Part shown: positions 62,316-64,000 of the stretch, piece by piece | Position numbering within the stretch: the stretch's first letter is position 1 | Layout of the letters: every line of letters begins with the position of its first letter | Assembly (NCBI GenBank): GCA_951813045.1 | Contig: CATOTF010000002.1 | Coordinates: 744,001 to 808,000 of the forward strand | Direction: 5' to 3' | From: an uncultured Rhizobiaceae bacterium | Lineage (GTDB): Bacteria; Pseudomonadota; Alphaproteobacteria; Rhizobiales; Rhizobiaceae | Length of the DNA: 64,000 bases | Translations under genes and position numbers: made by a program | Notes under the pieces: model-generated | Seen by the model: the letters and a program-made list of their open reading frames with translations, nothing else | Database searches by the model: none | Told to the model about the DNA's origin: nothing

Positions 62316-63582
62316 ATTTCTGCAAAAGGGATCCGATGAATTAAAATGCCGATTAATAGAGTGTTGGCGGTTGTGGGCCCGATTGTCCCAACGGCCCCCA
62401 CTTGATGTGTGGACAAATTGGCTTTTGCTCGGTGGTCGCGGGGCGGGAAAAACTCGAGCCGGGGCGGAATGGGCCAGAGGGATGGCGAACGGCGATTTGT
62501 TCTTTACCAAACGGCCAGTCGCACGCATCGCGCTTGTTGGCGAAACTTATGCCGCAGCAAGGGAAGTCATGGTTGAGGGCCAATCAGGCATCCTGTCGTT
62601 GCATCACGATGGGAATAGGCCAACCTGGACAAGCTCGCGTCGGCGGCTGGAATGGCCAAATGGCGCGATTGCACAGGTGTTTTCATCAGAGGACCTGGAT
62701 GCTCTTCGCGGCCCGCAATTCGGCGCAGCCTGGTGCGATGAATTGTGCAAATGGAGTAATGCTCAGGAAACTTGGGATATGCTGCAATTTGGATTGAGGT
62801 TGGGGGATTTCCCGCAGCAAGTGATTACAACAACACCGCGGCCAATAAAATTGTTGAAGGAGATTGTAGCGGATGAACGGACATCGATTTCGCGCATGAC
62901 GACAGATCAAAACCGCGCCAATCTGTCCCCCGGTTATTTTGATCGTATCGTCAACGTATATCGCGGTACGCGGTTGGGGCGTCAGGAACTGGACGGGGAG
63001 ATAATCGATGACCGACCAGATGCATTGTGGCAACGAGACGCCTTAGAGCGGGCACGAGCCCGACAGGCACCGGATTTATCGCGGATCGTGGTCGCGATCG
63101 ATCCTCCAATTACGGGTAATGCTTCCTCTGATGCCTGCGGGATTGTGGTTGCCGGGCGCGGTTGGGATAATCGTTGTTACGTACTGGAAGACAAAACCTT
63201 ATCTGCAGTGTCTCCGTCCCGCTGGGCAGATATGGCTCTGCAGCTTTATCAAAAATACGATGCAGATCGTGTGGTAATTGAGACCAATCAGGGAGGCGAC
63301 ATGGCCGAAAGTGTCTTACGTGCAGCCGACCCAGCTTTACCAGTAAGGCAGGTTAAGGCGTCGCGTGGAAAATGGTTGCGCGCCGAGCCTGTTGCCCATT
63401 TGTATGAACGGGGATTGGTTTCCCACGTTGGAACATTACCTCTGCTGGAGGACGAAATGTGTGATTTTGGCCTAGAGGGTCTCTCAACCGGTAAGTCGCC
63501 TGATCGGCTTGATGCGCTGGTATGGGCACTCACAGAATTGATGCTGACAACAGGGGAACGTCCTCGTGCCAGAGTAGTTTGA
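62308..63582 (+). CDS. Large terminase (DNA-packaging ATPase/nuclease), GTA type
   Basis: A 424-aa terminase. Walker A is LLLGGRGAGKTRAGAEWARG; Walker B is FGAAWCDELCKWSN; the nuclease domain shows IVVAIDPPITGNASSDACGI and VVIETNQGGDMAESVL with acidic residues, ending DRLDALVWALTELM. This is the ORFG2 kind of gene transfer agents and of HK97-like phages. TTG 62308 after AAGGGG fits the usual short leader; an ATG at 62215 in the same frame would overlap the previous gene by 101 bases. The spacing of 3 bases from GGGG is short, so the start is not certain. Confidence 0.9.
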   Translation: MNEFLQKGSDELKCRLIECWRLWARLSQRPPLDVWTNWLLLGGRGAGKTRAGAEWARGMANGDLFFTKRPVARIALVGETYAAAREVMVEGQSGILSLHHDGNRPTWTSSRRRLEWPNGAIAQVFSSEDLDALRGPQFGAAWCDELCKWSNAQETWDMLQFGLRLGDFPQQVITTTPRPIKLLKEIVADERTSISRMTTDQNRANLSPGYFDRIVNVYRGTRLGRQELDGEIIDDRPDALWQRDALERARARQAPDLSRIVVAIDPPITGNASSDACGIVVAGRGWDNRCYVLEDKTLSAVSPSRWADMALQLYQKYDADRVVIETNQGGDMAESVLRAADPALPVRQVKASRGKWLRAEPVAHLYERGLVSHVGTLPLLEDEMCDFGLEGLSTGKSPDRLDALVWALTELMLTTGERPRARVV

Positions 63583-63664
63583 AGCCTCTAAATAGTTATT
63601 GTAACGCGGTTCCGCTCTCAAATCTCACCGATTGATAGCGGAAGCTCATATTCAGGAAATAAGT

Positions 63665-64000
63665 ATGAAAAATTCATTCCGCTGGCTGCTGCCGGCGCGA
63701 TTCACTGTGAAAGATACTATTCCGCCAGAGCAGAAGGCTGGAGGTTTAACCAGTCTTTTCGCGATGTCCGGGGAGCGACACCTTCCATGGTCGAAGCCGG
63801 AATATTCCGTGATGGCTCGGAAGGGCTATATGTCCAATCCAATTGTTTATCGGTGTGTACGAATAATTTCTGAAACTGCCTCAGCCATTCCTAAACTGAT
63901 CTACGATGGAGCGGTTGAGCTGGACCAACATCCCATGCTGGACCTGCTTTCACGCCCCAATAACCGGCAGGCTGGTAACGAATTCTTCGAAACCCTGATT
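63665..64000 (+). CDS. Portal protein, HK97/GTA type (N-terminal part)
   Basis: The first 112 codons, open to the end of the window. MARKGYMSNPIVYRCVRIIS and DQHPMLDLLSRPNNRQAGNE are typical of the HK97-family portal, the third gene of GTA clusters. The portal forms the ring at the capsid vertex through which DNA enters. No integrase, repressor or lysis gene is seen so far, consistent with a GTA rather than a prophage, but the cluster continues outside. Confidence 0.88.
   Translation, partial: MKNSFRWLLPARFTVKDTIPPEQKAGGLTSLFAMSGERHLPWSKPEYSVMARKGYMSNPIVYRCVRIISETASAIPKLIYDGAVELDQHPMLDLLSRPNNRQAGNEFFETLI

Noticed and set aside
1-64000. CRISPR arrays, rRNA genes, riboswitches
   Set aside because: No regularly spaced short repeats, no rRNA sequence and no conserved riboswitch core were seen.

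Overview
The window is a chromosomal segment of an alphaproteobacterium, most likely a marine Hyphomicrobiales (Rhizobiales) member. The reasons are the gene order mutY / DUF721 / DsbA-like / smc, a Ros/MucR regulator, families typical of this order (TIGR03808-like Tat beta-helix protein, DUF1491, DUF2336, DUF1254/DUF1214 pair, DUF3750), the start of a gene transfer agent (GTA) type packaging cluster, and a DmdB-like 3-(methylthio)propionyl-CoA ligase suggestive of DMSP use. Base composition looks moderate (near 50% GC by eye; not computed).

Layout. 1-6.8 kb: mutY (partial), DUF721/DciA-like, DsbA-like oxidase, smc, and a pyruvate phosphate dikinase-like protein lacking the C-terminal PEP/pyruvate domain. 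6.9-12 kb: class III aminotransferase, DmdB-like ligase, DUF1499 protein, MBL-fold hydrolase. 12.2-19.1 kb: a tightly overlapping purine-degradation operon (SAF-domain oxidoreductase, allantoinase puuE, xanthine dehydrogenase xdhA/xdhB, OHCU decarboxylase, hydroxyisourate hydrolase); no urate oxidase is present here. 19.2-21.7 kb: tRNA-Gln(UUG), gap, thiolase. 21.7-35 kb: a region reshaped by insertion sequences. Two near-identical 2718-bp IS91-type elements (each with tyrosine recombinase, HUH transposase and a small ORF) lie in direct orientation around a block of ordinary genes (Tat beta-helix protein, HerA-like ATPase, HAD, class IV aminotransferase, sodB). One copy splits a DUF3750 gene. 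An IS3-family element splits a small membrane-protein gene. 35-45.5 kb: oligopeptidase B, msrB and a ten-gene Mrp-type cation/proton antiporter operon with MrpA split and three ND5-like subunits. 45.9-52.6 kb: mucR; a 3108-bp IS1595-family transposon with perfect 24-bp inverted repeats and an 8-bp target duplication that carries its own operon (unknown 269-aa protein, PIN-domain protein, 51-aa protein) plus a possible 40-aa ORF; a DnaA-domain-IV-like gene; and an IS21 element that has replaced the end of that gene. 52.6-64 kb: sufE, membrane histidine kinase, peptidoglycan-binding protein, DUF1491, DUF2336, DUF1254/DUF1214 pair, PBP1A, YcgN-like protein, and then the GTA-like packaging genes (small-terminase-like, large terminase, portal, which runs off the end).

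The most distinctive features are the cargo-carrying IS1595 transposon with its PIN-protein operon, the cluster of five insertion elements that disrupts or alters three genes whose original reading frames can partly be rebuilt from the flanks, the split-MrpA antiporter operon with an extra 116-aa subunit, and the half-length dikinase. I found no CRISPR array, rRNA, riboswitch or classical defence island.
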